From: Noviherbaspirillum malthae
GTDB taxonomy: Bacteria > Pseudomonadota > Gammaproteobacteria > Burkholderiales > Burkholderiaceae_D
Direction: 5' to 3'
Assembly (NCBI RefSeq): GCF_015352985.1
Contig: NZ_JACYXF010000062.1
Location: forward strand, 1-37,614
DNA: 37,614 nucleotides
Part shown: piece by piece, positions 16,090 to 24,329 of the stretch
Position numbering within the stretch: position 1 is the stretch's first letter
How the letters are laid out: the number at the start of each line of letters is the position of its first letter
Translations under genes and position numbers: made by a program
Notes under the pieces: generated by a model
Told to the model about the DNA's origin: nothing
What the model saw: the letters and a program-made list of their open reading frames with translations, nothing else
Databases searched by the model: none

Positions 16090-16590
16090 TCAATGATGAA
16101 GATGGCTATCTTCCTGCTGCGATTTGGGCGCGGCCAGGGGCTTTCCTGCTTCCACGTGCAGATTGACTTCAACTGCTCCTGCCTTCGCGAATGTCAAGGT
16201 CAAAGGAACTTTCTCGCCGGCGGCAAGCGGCTTCTTCAAGCCGATGAGCATGATGTGATATCCATCGCCGGGACGCATGTCGACCCTTGCCGATGGCGTC
16301 AGGTCGATCCCATCCACCTCCGACATCCTCATTACGTTGCCCTGCTGGCTCATGGTATGAATTTGAGCCGCGGCTGCAACGTCCGCCGGAACGGAAACGG
16401 CAACGAGGCGATCTGCGGTACCGCCCTTGTTCTCCAGTGACAGGTAAGCAGCACCGGCAGTCTGCGCTTGAACCGTCGTGCGTGCATACGGATGTCCCAC
16501 GCTGATGTTCTTCACCGTGTACTCATGGGCATGCACAGCGGTGGCCAGGAGTGCGGCAAAAGCTAGGGCACTGATTTTGGGAGAAAACAT
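16090..16590 (-). CDS. Periplasmic copper chaperone, PCu(A)C family
   Basis: A 166-residue protein with a Sec signal at 1-21 (ending AVHA). The copper site of the family, H-x10-M followed by HxM, is visible: His78 and Met89, with His112 and Met114 in YHIML. The C-terminal tail ends DSHLHH and may be an additional metal-binding end. PCu(A)C proteins bind Cu(I) in the periplasm and deliver it, often together with SCO, to copper enzymes. The gene is 74 bp downstream of a TlpA thioredoxin gene on the same strand, so the two form an operon under regulon promoter E. With SCO at 12146, it supplies a full copper-delivery set for the multicopper oxidase. Confidence 0.93.
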   Translation of the reverse strand: MFSPKISALAFAALLATAVHAHEYTVKNISVGHPYARTTVQAQTAGAAYLSLENKGGTADRLVAVSVPADVAAAAQIHTMSQQGNVMRMSEVDGIDLTPSARVDMRPGDGYHIMLIGLKKPLAAGEKVPLTLTFAKAGAVEVNLHVEAGKPLAAPKSQQEDSHLHH

Positions 16591-16664
16591 GATAAGCCTT
16601 TCAATTCATTAAAGTCGTAAAACCGGGATGCGGATGGAAGCGCATGTGCTCCTGCACCGGTGTT

Positions 16665-17132
16665 TCATTGGCGCCGCGCGGCGGACGCCTGCTTGATCAC
16701 GCGCGTAATTTCTTCCTTCGTGATCTTGCCTGTCTTGTTGAAGACTTCCTGGCCATTGCCGTCATAGAGTATGGTCGTGGGAAATCCCTTGGGTGCAAAT
16801 GGCTGGGCAATACTTAGGTTGCCGACAATGATGGGATAGGTGATGTTGAGCTTGCCGGCAAAATCGGTCACCTTTGCAGCCGGTTCTCCATCGACCGAGA
16901 CGCCGAGAACGGTCAGATCACTCCTTGATTTGTGCAGCGCTTCAAGTTCAGGCATCTCGGCCACGCACGGCGGGCACCATGTCGCCCATACATTCACCAA
17001 TACCCATTTGCCGCGATAGTTCTCCAGCTGATGATTGCGGCCTTCGATGTCGACCAGCGAAAACGTTGTTGCGCTTGCCGGTATCGACAAGCAAAGCAGT
17101 GTCGCCAAAAGGGCAGATATCCTGGTTGTCAC
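16665..17132 (-). CDS. TlpA-like periplasmic thioredoxin
   Basis: A 155-residue protein with a Sec signal peptide at 1-21 (LLCLSIPASA) and a TlpA/ResA-type thioredoxin domain. The active site W52-C-P-P-C56 is intact, and GFPTTILYDGNG at about 115-126 carries the conserved cis-Pro. It should reduce disulfides or metal-site cysteines outside the cytoplasm, as TlpA does for SCO and CuA in other bacteria. It is the first gene of an operon with PCu(A)C. Given the SCO gene 4 kb away under a matching promoter, it probably keeps the CxxxC of SCO reduced. The start codon and signal sequence agree; no strong ribosome-binding site is visible. Confidence 0.92.
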   Translation of the reverse strand: MTTRISALLATLLCLSIPASATTFSLVDIEGRNHQLENYRGKWVLVNVWATWCPPCVAEMPELEALHKSRSDLTVLGVSVDGEPAAKVTDFAGKLNITYPIIVGNLSIAQPFAPKGFPTTILYDGNGQEVFNKTGKITKEEITRVIKQASAARRQ

Positions 17133-17279
17133 AGTTCACCTCCAATCCGATTTCGGCAGGCTTCAGGCCGGGAAGTCCGGGAATCGCCAGCCGAGTGCAC
17201 TCGATATGACGTCGCTGATCGCGGCTGATATCGCAATAGCGCAGTTGCTTCCATGGCATGAAACGGAAGCGTTGAGACT

Positions 17280-17325
17280 AGCGTAACCAGAAAACTATTT
17301 TCGACCAATGGTACGGATGCAGTAC
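17280..17325 (-). promoter_or_regulatory. Regulon promoter E (TlpA-PCu(A)C operon)
   Basis: Read toward TlpA: GTAC-TGCATCC-GTAC, then CA, TTGGTC as -35, a 17-nt spacer and TACGCT as -10 (17280-17285). The box differs from site D at only one position in 21. The GGTAC...GTACC arms make a clean dyad. The leader to the TlpA start is about 140 nt. Confidence 0.75.
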
Positions 17326-17634
17326 CGTTCGAGACGGTGCGTTCAGGTGCAATGCATTGATCAAGGCTGTTCGGCATAGGAAGCGAAACATGTTCAACGA
17401 GAGATCCGGAAAGCATCTTTGGAAGGTGCTCTTTTCCGGAATTTCGAAGCATGTCGGATTGCCTTAATTGTGTTTAACGATACTGGAACTCATGCAATTT
17501 TTGGCATTCATGAGACGGGACTTTGCCCTGTCGTTTCCAATGCGGTTTGAGCATCGGCAGGCAGAGCTTTAATTGATAAACGATTGGAAAACAGGCATGT
17601 ACATCCTTGTTTAACAGCAGGAAACGGTACGATT

Positions 17635-17653
17635 GTACCGGGTGTTCCAGTAC
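17635..17653 (+). promoter_or_regulatory. GTACCG-N7-CAGTAC element upstream of LuxR-type gene 1
   Basis: An imperfect dyad followed by GACCGCACC. The second LuxR-type gene has GTACCG-N7-CGGTAC followed by ACCGCACC at 30663. The shared core plus shared right flank suggests one regulator binds both, perhaps autoregulation. Confidence 0.55.
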
Positions 17654-17708
17654 GACCGCACCGCGCGCGCCCTGGATAAGGAATGATAAATTATGGCCTT
17701 AATGTCAT

Positions 17709-17728
17709 CTGCATGATTGTTAATGCAG
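17709..17728. promoter_or_regulatory. Inverted repeat CTGCAT-N8-ATGCAG
   Basis: Two perfect 6-bp arms with an 8-nt spacer, about 120 bp before the first LuxR-type gene. TGCAT is also the centre of several of the regulon boxes, so it could be a further binding site; chance is possible. Confidence 0.35.
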
Positions 17729-17919
17729 ACCGGCTGAAGATCACGGTTCAAGTGTCGTGGATGGTCTTCAAGCCGTGCAGGTTTGATGCCGCAAAATTCA
17801 GGCAAAGCCACGAAAGCCTGTTTTTCTAAATCGAGGATTTCAAAATGCTGAGTTTTTCCAGATAGATTGCAGAAGTTTACGCGGAAGCGGAACAATCCGC
17901 TCCGGATGCATTTGCACAG

Positions 17920-18825
17920 ATGCTGTGCCTGTCTGTCATGAAGGAATTCCATGCCAGCTACGTTGTGCTCGGTACTGAGAACAAGGTGTTTTATTCCAGT
18001 CCTGACCTGAAAATCGATACCGGCAAGGACTTTCCTTCCAGTTTCAGCGAACTTCGGCATTGCATCGCCGCCGCTATTGGAAGCGCCGAAGTCATATCCG
18101 GTGATGAAGGCAAGCCGTTCATCTTTCGGAGCAATCTTGCCTCGGAAGGAATTTTCTGCAGTTCAAGCCAGAACGCTGACGGCAAGCAGCATTGCTCCTT
18201 TACCGGCATGTTTTATGGCAATAATCAGAAAGACACTTCGGGTTTGCGTTGGCTGCTGGTCTGCTGTGACAAGTCCGATGGTCTAAGCGACCAGGCGAGC
18301 AGTCTCATGCAGGCATTATGGCCGCATCTGAACATGGCTATTACGCTCAACCTCGGCAAGGCCTTGAATCGCATCGATCCCGAGATGGCTGCCAGGAAAA
18401 TGGCGCTGGTGAATTGGAACGGCATGATTGAAGTCGCCGATCCCGAATTCCTGACATTGCTTAAAGCGGAATGCATTCGCGAGCCCGCCGGCCGCATTCC
18501 ATCCAGGGTATTGGAGGCGTTGGCCAGCGAGGGAGTCTTTCGGGGACAGGCAATGACCATCATCGCCAGAATCGAGGAGGACAAGCTGATCTGCCGCGCC
18601 GAATCCGTATCGGCACTCGATTCCCTCGGCTCGGTGGAAAAGGAAATAGCAAGGCATCTCGCCGAAGGCATGACTTACCGCGAGATTGCGAGCAAGCTTG
18701 GCAAATCGCCCAATACGGTCCGCAACCAGATCGCCAGCATCTATCGCAAGCTCGAAGTCGACTGCAAGGTCGCACTGATCACGCTGTTCAGCGACCAGTC
18801 TGACCGGAACATGGCTTTTTGCTGA
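17920..18825 (+). CDS. LuxR-type transcriptional regulator 1, probably interrupted by an amber codon
   Basis: The uninterrupted frame from ATG 17920 gives 301 residues. A better start is ATG 17845, with GAGGA 7-8 nt upstream, in the same frame, but TAG at 17863-17865 stops it after MLSFSR. Codons after the TAG read IAEVYAEAEQSAPDAFAQ, which lines up with the N-terminal helix of the paralog at 30766. With the extension the length would be 326, against 323 for the paralog. ATG 17920 has no ribosome-binding site. The C-terminal 60 residues form a LuxR/NarL helix-turn-helix (MTYREIASKLGKSPNTVRNQI). The 200-residue N-terminal domain is unassigned and lacks receiver residues. It may be a recent pseudogene, a readthrough gene or a truncated product. 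Confidence 0.75.
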   Translation: MLCLSVMKEFHASYVVLGTENKVFYSSPDLKIDTGKDFPSSFSELRHCIAAAIGSAEVISGDEGKPFIFRSNLASEGIFCSSSQNADGKQHCSFTGMFYGNNQKDTSGLRWLLVCCDKSDGLSDQASSLMQALWPHLNMAITLNLGKALNRIDPEMAARKMALVNWNGMIEVADPEFLTLLKAECIREPAGRIPSRVLEALASEGVFRGQAMTIIARIEEDKLICRAESVSALDSLGSVEKEIARHLAEGMTYREIASKLGKSPNTVRNQIASIYRKLEVDCKVALITLFSDQSDRNMAFC

Positions 18826-18922
18826 TGCATTCATGCGATATGGTTTTTCATCTGCTTCATCTGCTGTTTCTCGATCCGCTGCACCGGCAAACGCTCTCGT
18901 CCTGAAGCCGCCTTGACTGACA

Positions 18923-18946
18923 CCTCTGCGATTGCATTCGCAGAGG
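18923..18946. terminator. 9-bp hairpin between convergent genes
   Basis: CCTCTGCGA and TCGCAGAGG are exact complements with a 6-nt loop, midway between the LuxR-type gene and the peroxidase gene. No T-run follows on either strand, so termination strength is uncertain. A pyrimidine tract with three CACTTCT repeats follows at about 18978-19003. Confidence 0.45.
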
Positions 18947-19092
18947 CGCCGCACCGAACTCTTCCTTTCCCGCCTTTCACTTCTCTCACTTCTTTCACTT
19001 CTCCCTGCAGGAATAGCCCGGATAACACCTTGCAAGAACAATGGCAAGCGCTGCACCGTGCTATCCGTGTGGACCTGACATTTGCTTTGACA

Positions 19093-21180
19093 TCAGTGCT
19101 TGTAATGATCAATCCCGAGGAAGGACTTGAGGCCGGTACGGTTGCCGCTGCTGCCCACGGCCGGCAGGCAACGCATCACATCCTTCGCCTGGCCAGCCTT
19201 GTCGGGCGCCGCAGCTACGCTGCGATGGTCGCCCTCATGGCCGTCCGGGATGCAAATGGAGGGGCGATCGAAAGGCGGGCGCTCGAAGCGAACCCTGTCG
19301 TCGGTCAGCGCAAGCAGAAATGACACGAGATTGCGCTTTTCGTCTTCCGTCAGGCCGAGCGGCTGCATGTCGGGCGCAAGATCGGCTGCATTCTCGTTCC
19401 GGAAATCGCCGCCGCGGTTATAGAAATCGACAACCTGCATCAGCGTGGCCTTGCCGCCGTTATGAAAGTATGGGCCGGTCAGTTCGACATTGCGCAGGCC
19501 CGGTGTCTTGAAGGCGCCTCGCGTACTGACATCGCCGTTGCCGCTCGGGCGCGGATATTTGCCTGGATCGAAGCCGTTGCCAAGCAGGCTTTCCTTGCCT
19601 TGGGCGTACATGAGCGTTTCGGACATCGGCAGCGCAAACGGGTCCGTCTCGCCGAGGCCGATGTCTTCCTCGGTCGGCCGGACGCCAATGTTGTAGAAAC
19701 CGTTATCGTAGGTCTTGACGGCGGAGCCGGCCATCGCCATCGGCTCCAGACGCTCATTGATCACATTGCGGAAAGACGCATTCGTCATTGCCGCGCCGCT
19801 GTGGCAGTTGATGCACTTCGCCTTGCCCTGGAAGAGAATCAATCCCTGCTTTTGCGCCTCCGTCAGGGCGTTGCGGTCGCCGCTCGCGAAACGGTCGAAC
19901 GGCGTATCGTCCGACACCAGCGTTTCCTGGTAAAGCTGCAGTGCGATCCCGAAATACAGGGCAAAGTTGGCCTCGAGCTGGCTCACCTGGTCGGTCGGCG
20001 TGGTCTTGTCCGGCACGCGAGAGGGAATGCTGCGGCGCAGATCCTGCGATGCGGTCTGACGTCCCGGCGGCATCCGAACGATCGACGGAGCATTCCAGTA
20101 AGGTGCCTTGAAGGCTTGCCGGATCAGCGAGGAGTACGGTGTCTTTCTCTTGTCGAACTTGCCAAGCACGCTGTCGGTTGGAGATATTTCCTGGTCCGTC
20201 AGCGGCACGCTGTCGAGCAGTTTTCGGCCCAGCATGGCAAAGGTGCGGCCGGCGCAGCTCATTTCATTGGCGCTGAGCGGCGGCCCCGAGCCCTGCGAAA
20301 CCAGGGATGCGCCCGGCAGCGTCACCTGCTGCTGTCTTAGGAGGCCGTTTTCGTGCTTCCAGACCAGCGCAGTGGAGTTGCGCATGCCGAACGGATCGGC
20401 CCCGTTGGCGACATTGTTTGCCCGCCCATCCCAGAAATTGCGGAAGTTGAAGACGGCATTGATGACGGAAGGGCTGTTGCGCGGTGCGACGCGCCGGGTA
20501 TTGATTCCGCCGATATTGAAGCCGGTACCGCCATGACCGATCGCATCGGACTCGCTGCTGCACTTATCTTCCTTGCCGCCACCTTCCGTCGAAGTAAAAG
20601 CCGTGGTGAACACACCCTGCGATCCGATCACGTCATTGGTGTCGGCAATGCGGGCCGACGCCGTGTCCAGCGGGGCTGGCAGGTACTTTGTCAGCGGAAA
20701 GTCCGCTTCGGTCAGCTGATAGTTCAGGCCGCCCAGCTGAAAGCTCTTGTCTCCCGCGAGCAGCCCCGGGTTGATCTGGTTCTTGCTGCGGTTGTCTGCG
20801 CCTGCATGGAAATGGCATGACGCGCAGGATGTCTTGTTGTCGCTGCCGACGCGCGTATCCCAGTACAGCAGCTTTCCCAGCCGGATTGCGGCCTGCTTGT
20901 CGGAAACGTACTCCGACAGCACCTCTTGCGGCAATCCTGGCACAGGCAGTGACTTTAACGGCGCCAGTTCTTCCGGCCGGTCCGCCACCTGCGCCTGCAG
21001 CGACTGATGCGCAAAGACCAGGACGGCTGCAGCCGCTCCCGTCAGCAGGCCGAACTGCATGAACTTGTGATGGCGGGGCATGACTTCGTATTCGATTGTC
21101 GCCTGGGCTTGCCGTGCGGAGCCGCCGGCCGGATCGATAGTCTCAGTGGCCGCAGGTTCGGCAGTGTGTCGTGTGTTCAT
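19093..21180 (-). CDS. Di-heme cytochrome c peroxidase / MauG-family protein
   Basis: A 695-residue protein with a membrane anchor or uncleaved signal at about 40-63 after a polar 39-residue N-terminus. Two c-type heme sites are present: C119-A-S-C-H123 and C456-I-N-C-H460. The segments FNFRNFWDGRANNV, PYFHNGGKATLMQVVDFYNRGG and LVSFLLALTDDRVRFE are typical of the bacterial peroxidase/MauG superfamily. At 695 residues it is about twice classical CcpA length, with a large insert between the hemes that fits the long MauG-like subgroup. It would use H2O2 or catalyse an oxidation in the periplasm. ATG 21180 has only a weak GGGA; a second ATG at codon 34 is possible. Regulon promoter B lies upstream. 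Confidence 0.92.
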   Translation of the reverse strand: MNTRHTAEPAATETIDPAGGSARQAQATIEYEVMPRHHKFMQFGLLTGAAAAVLVFAHQSLQAQVADRPEELAPLKSLPVPGLPQEVLSEYVSDKQAAIRLGKLLYWDTRVGSDNKTSCASCHFHAGADNRSKNQINPGLLAGDKSFQLGGLNYQLTEADFPLTKYLPAPLDTASARIADTNDVIGSQGVFTTAFTSTEGGGKEDKCSSESDAIGHGGTGFNIGGINTRRVAPRNSPSVINAVFNFRNFWDGRANNVANGADPFGMRNSTALVWKHENGLLRQQQVTLPGASLVSQGSGPPLSANEMSCAGRTFAMLGRKLLDSVPLTDQEISPTDSVLGKFDKRKTPYSSLIRQAFKAPYWNAPSIVRMPPGRQTASQDLRRSIPSRVPDKTTPTDQVSQLEANFALYFGIALQLYQETLVSDDTPFDRFASGDRNALTEAQKQGLILFQGKAKCINCHSGAAMTNASFRNVINERLEPMAMAGSAVKTYDNGFYNIGVRPTEEDIGLGETDPFALPMSETLMYAQGKESLLGNGFDPGKYPRPSGNGDVSTRGAFKTPGLRNVELTGPYFHNGGKATLMQVVDFYNRGGDFRNENAADLAPDMQPLGLTEDEKRNLVSFLLALTDDRVRFERPPFDRPSICIPDGHEGDHRSVAAAPDKAGQAKDVMRCLPAVGSSGNRTGLKSFLGIDHYKH

Positions 21181-21285
21181 GACGGATCATCCCGGGAAGA
21201 ATTTCGGATAGCTGGTGCGCTTCGACAGGCCGCAGCAAGCTTGCGGGCGCGCCGGCAACAGGCGCGATATCGAGCATCGAGGTCC

Positions 21286-21331
21286 ATCCTATAAGCCGCA
21301 GGTGCCGGCACCAATAGTGCAAATGCATGAC
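21286..21331 (-). promoter_or_regulatory. Regulon promoter B (di-heme peroxidase)
   Basis: Read toward the gene: GTCA-TGCATTT-GCAC, then TA, TTGGTG as -35, a 17-nt spacer and TAGGAT as -10 (21286-21291). The left half-site is weaker than in D and E. It is back-to-back with promoter C, 116 bp away. Confidence 0.72.
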
Positions 21332-21447
21332 TGGCGTCACGCAAGCCTCCAGGACATCGCTCTGGAGATCCGCGTTGCGCACTCGGTGCTTCCTTGCGGG
21401 GCGAAGTCATGCTGCTTTTCATTTGCACCGGAGGTATCTGAAATCTT

Positions 21448-21493
21448 GTCACCCAAATGCACTATTGGTTAGCGCATTGAAGCCCAATACCAT
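21448..21493 (+). promoter_or_regulatory. Regulon promoter C (GH16 gene)
   Basis: GTCA-CCCAAAT-GCAC, then TA, TTGGTT as -35, a 17-nt spacer and TACCAT as -10 (21488-21493). The right half and TATTGG are identical to sites A and B. The -10 is about 98 bp before the GH16 start codon. Confidence 0.7.
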
Positions 21494-21590
21494 TCAATCA
21501 ACGCAATGCCTGACGCGCGCTGAAGACTGTCTGCGAAGCACATTGCGTCTTCCCCTGTGTTTAACCCCATCAGAAAGCGAAGCGATCGCC

Positions 21591-24038
21591 ATGCTCACTA
21601 CATCTCAAAGAATAATGCTTCCCTCATCTTTGGCTTCATATATCGCACTGCTGTCTTTACCGATGTCCGCACTGGCTGCCGACCTGGCTTCCGGAAGCAG
21701 CGCGGCCACCGTCACCCCGGCAGCCGAAGTTTCCAGTGCGCCTGCTGCAGCACAAGTGCTCCCGAATCCCTGGGGCACCGTCACGGCGGCCGCGAAGGAT
21801 ACGCCGCCGACGGCAAATGCCGCGCCTGCCGGCGCGCTTCCCGCGGCGGCGAGCGAAACCACGTCCTCATCATCAAAGGCCGCGCCGCCGGCCGCGTCGA
21901 AGTCGACGACGACAAGCGCCGCAGGCACGGCGACGTCGAGCGCAAGCGGCAGCCAGTCAACGACGGCTCCCGCCGCGGCGGCGACAGCTTCCTCTTCGTC
22001 CACCAATACGAATGCCGTCGCGACTGCCAAGCCGGCGAACCAGGGCACGACATCCCCTGTGCCGCCCGATACGAAAAGCGAAGGCAGCAAAGATGCAGCC
22101 AAGCCGGCAGCAACCGCACCGGTGACTACGTCGACCACGGCTGCCAAGACAACGCCTGCGGCTCCGGTTCAAGCTACCTCCTCACCGGCGGCCTCGACTG
22201 CGACGGCCCCGACTTCGACAGCAACGGCCGCCACACCTGCAAAGACGGCATCAACTCCTGTGGCAGCGCCCGTTACTACATCGGGAGCATCGGCTGCTCC
22301 TGCTACTCCGGTTACATCGGCTACTCCGGTTACATCGGCTACTCCGGTTACATCGGCTACTCCGGCTACATCGGCTACTCCGGCTACATCGGCTACATCG
22401 GCTACATCGGCTACATCGGCTACTCCGGTTACATCGGCTACTCCGGCTACATCGGCTACTCCGGCTACATCGGCTACATCGGCTACATCGGCTACATCGG
22501 CTACATCGGCTACATCGGCTACATCGGCTACATCGGCTACTCCGGCTACATCGGCTACATCGGCTACCCCGGCAACTCCCGCAACTTCTTCATCGACGGC
22601 CCCTGTCACCAGCGCTGCGTCACCGGGAACTAAAGCAACCACTACTACATCAGCGACTGGCTCTTCGCCAGGAACACCGGCCACCACCTCGCCTTCCGCA
22701 TCCGCACCTTCCAAGCCCGTTACGAACCCACCTGTGCTGACTGCGCCTACCGTGCCGGTGTCGAACTCGGCAACTACGGCAAACACATCGAACAGTGCGG
22801 CGGCCACAGGTACTGCAGGACAAGCAGGACAAGCAGGACAAGCAGGACAAGCAGGACAAGCAGGAAAGGACGGCAAGCGGGATAAAATCATTCGCATCAA
22901 GCCTTCAACGCTGCCGCTGCCCCCGTTCCCTTCGGCACCGGTAGACCCAACCCCGGCTCCGGATACAAAGACGCCCGCAACCAAGGATGCCGTCTCTCCA
23001 TCCGGGCCTTCGCAATCGCCCGCTGCTCCGACTGCGCCGACTGCCCCTGAGAAGGCCCCCGTTGCATTGCCGCCGGAGCTCGCCAACAACAAGCCGTCTC
23101 CCTGTGCACAGAAGAGCGACGGCAGCGACGCATCAAAGAGCGTCAAGACCCACCGCGGCTGCGAGGAACAGGTAAAGAAAGTGGAGCAGGAAGAAGTCGC
23201 TCGGGGAGCGCAGCCCAAGCCGTCGGCGACGGCCCGCTCGACGCCCACGTCGGAGACAGCCACCGTCATCGCCGGCAGCAACCGCGCCTCCGTCATCACT
23301 GCGCTTCCCCCGCCTGACCCGGCAGGACGCGTGCCTTATGGCCAGGACGCAAGCCAATACACGCTGACCTTCGCGGATGAATTCGACACCGAACTCAGTA
23401 CGGCAGTATGGAATGACTATATCTGGTACGAAGCACCAAATCCGACGAAGAATTATGCAGTGGAAGACGGCGTGCTGAAAATATGGCCTCAACGCGATGC
23501 ATCGGGCAATTTCTTCAACCGCACGCTCGACACCGACGGACGCTTCGCACAGACCTACGGCTACTTCGAGATCGAAGCCCGTCTGACTCGCGGGAAGGGA
23601 ACCTGGCCTGCCTTCTGGCTGTTCAACCATATCGCTGATCGCCGGCCGGAGATCGATATCCTGGAAGCCTATCCGGGCGGCGAGGGATGGGGACGAATGG
23701 ACTCTTCCGGTGTTCACATTCCCGATACGTTTGCGCCTACCGTCTGGCCTGCGGGAAATCAGGGTGAGAACCACGCGGGCACCAAGATGCACCAGACTGG
23801 CATGGATCTGTCGGCGGGATTCCACAAATATGCATTGAAGTGGGAACCCAATCGCCAGACCTTCTATTTCGACGGAAAGGAAGTATTGTCGGTCAATGTC
23901 AGCATGGGCGATCCGATGTACCTGCTGCTCGACCTCTGGTTCGGCAGTGCAAGCGGCACGCCCGACGACTCGACTCCGCAAGGCAAGAACAACGCATTCG
24001 AAGTCAATTATGTCCGTGTCTGGGCGCCCAATGAGTGA
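21591..24038 (+). CDS. Secreted GH16 glycoside hydrolase with long repetitive stalk
   Basis: An 815-residue protein starting MLTTSQRIML; no strong ribosome-binding site, and ATG 21615 is an alternative. A signal peptide ends near LPMSALA (about 29). Residues 30-580 are Ala/Thr/Ser/Pro-rich and low in complexity, with a tandem SAT/PAT block (about 238-325) and a collagen-like GQA block (about 409-424). Residues 588-815 are a GH16 domain: FADEF, GYFEIEARLTRGKGTWPAFWL, and the catalytic E687-I-D689-I-L-E692 with nucleophile and acid/base. This family cuts beta-1,3 or beta-1,3-1,4 glucans, agarose or related polymers; the substrate is undetermined. The stalk could place the enzyme away from the cell surface or into the matrix. 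Regulon promoter C and a clear terminator bracket it. Confidence 0.92.
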   Translation: MLTTSQRIMLPSSLASYIALLSLPMSALAADLASGSSAATVTPAAEVSSAPAAAQVLPNPWGTVTAAAKDTPPTANAAPAGALPAAASETTSSSSKAAPPAASKSTTTSAAGTATSSASGSQSTTAPAAAATASSSSTNTNAVATAKPANQGTTSPVPPDTKSEGSKDAAKPAATAPVTTSTTAAKTTPAAPVQATSSPAASTATAPTSTATAATPAKTASTPVAAPVTTSGASAAPATPVTSATPVTSATPVTSATPATSATPATSATSATSATSATPVTSATPATSATPATSATSATSATSATSATSATSATSATPATSATSATPATPATSSSTAPVTSAASPGTKATTTTSATGSSPGTPATTSPSASAPSKPVTNPPVLTAPTVPVSNSATTANTSNSAAATGTAGQAGQAGQAGQAGQAGKDGKRDKIIRIKPSTLPLPPFPSAPVDPTPAPDTKTPATKDAVSPSGPSQSPAAPTAPTAPEKAPVALPPELANNKPSPCAQKSDGSDASKSVKTHRGCEEQVKKVEQEEVARGAQPKPSATARSTPTSETATVIAGSNRASVITALPPPDPAGRVPYGQDASQYTLTFADEFDTELSTAVWNDYIWYEAPNPTKNYAVEDGVLKIWPQRDASGNFFNRTLDTDGRFAQTYGYFEIEARLTRGKGTWPAFWLFNHIADRRPEIDILEAYPGGEGWGRMDSSGVHIPDTFAPTVWPAGNQGENHAGTKMHQTGMDLSAGFHKYALKWEPNRQTFYFDGKEVLSVNVSMGDPMYLLLDLWFGSASGTPDDSTPQGKNNAFEVNYVRVWAPNE
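22304..22564 (+). repeat. 29 tandem 9-bp units inside the GH16 gene
   Basis: Exactly 261 bp made of TACATCGGC and TACTCCGGT/C units without interruption. In the gene's frame they encode S-A-T, P-A-T and P-V-T triplets. Because the unit is a multiple of 3, changes in copy number lengthen or shorten the stalk without a frameshift. It also opens two other long frames (YIG/YSG repeats on the plus strand, VAD/VAG on the minus), which are artefacts of the repeat. Confidence 0.95.
22816..22860 (+). repeat. Five tandem CAGGACAAG units (collagen-like)
   Basis: Five identical 9-bp units encode G-Q-A triplets in the GH16 stalk. Together with the preceding GTA and following GKD and GKR they give a short Gly-x-y run, like a bacterial collagen-like segment. 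Confidence 0.9.
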
Positions 24039-24141
24039 GCATCGAGGTCTGGCAAGGATTGCGTAGGGTTGTATTGCCCGGTCGGGATACAGGGTACCGG
24101 CCTGGGCAGACGCCCGGACATGGCCAAGGCATGCCGGGTTG

Positions 24142-24176
24142 GAGCTGCTGCATGAAATTGCGGCAGCTCTTTTTTT
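24142..24176 (+). terminator. Rho-independent terminator after the GH16 gene
   Basis: GAGCTGCTGC and GCGGCAGCTC pair over 10 bp (one G-T) around an 8-nt loop and are followed by seven T residues. It lies about 100 bp after the stop codon and separates the GH16 unit from promoter D. Confidence 0.9.
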
Positions 24177-24329
24177 CATCGATCGCCGTCGATTGCCGTC
24201 GATCGTTTGATTGCGCGCGGCCGGCAAGCACTCTGCACAGAGCGAACCGGATGCGACGTCCTTGCGCCGCATCGGATGTGCATCGACGCACCGCAGGCAC
24301 CGGGCATGAAAGCACTGAATGATTCGACC

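Larger units (their letters stand above)
17326..17844. other. Long leader and regulatory region before the first LuxR-type gene
   Basis: About 520 bp without a supported gene. It holds the GTACCG-N7-CAGTAC element (17635-17653), a CTGCAT...ATGCAG inverted repeat (17709-17728) and CGGTAC-GATT-GTACCG just before the first of these. A frame of 149 codons on the minus strand has no ribosome-binding site and is rejected. Confidence 0.5.

Noticed and set aside
17907..17919. TGCATTTGCAC, identical to the core of regulon site B, just before ATG 17920
   Set aside because: It lacks TATTGG and lies in sequence that aligns with the coding N-terminus of the paralog; probably chance.
22304..22564. Possible CRISPR array
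   Set aside because: Units are 9 bp, contiguous and translated in frame; there are no spacers and no cas genes.
22169..23299. Antisense and +1 frames through the GH16 repeat (VAD/VAG and YIG/YSG repeats)
   Set aside because: The 9-bp repeat has no stop in several frames, so these are artefacts; signal peptide and catalytic domain are only in the chosen frame.
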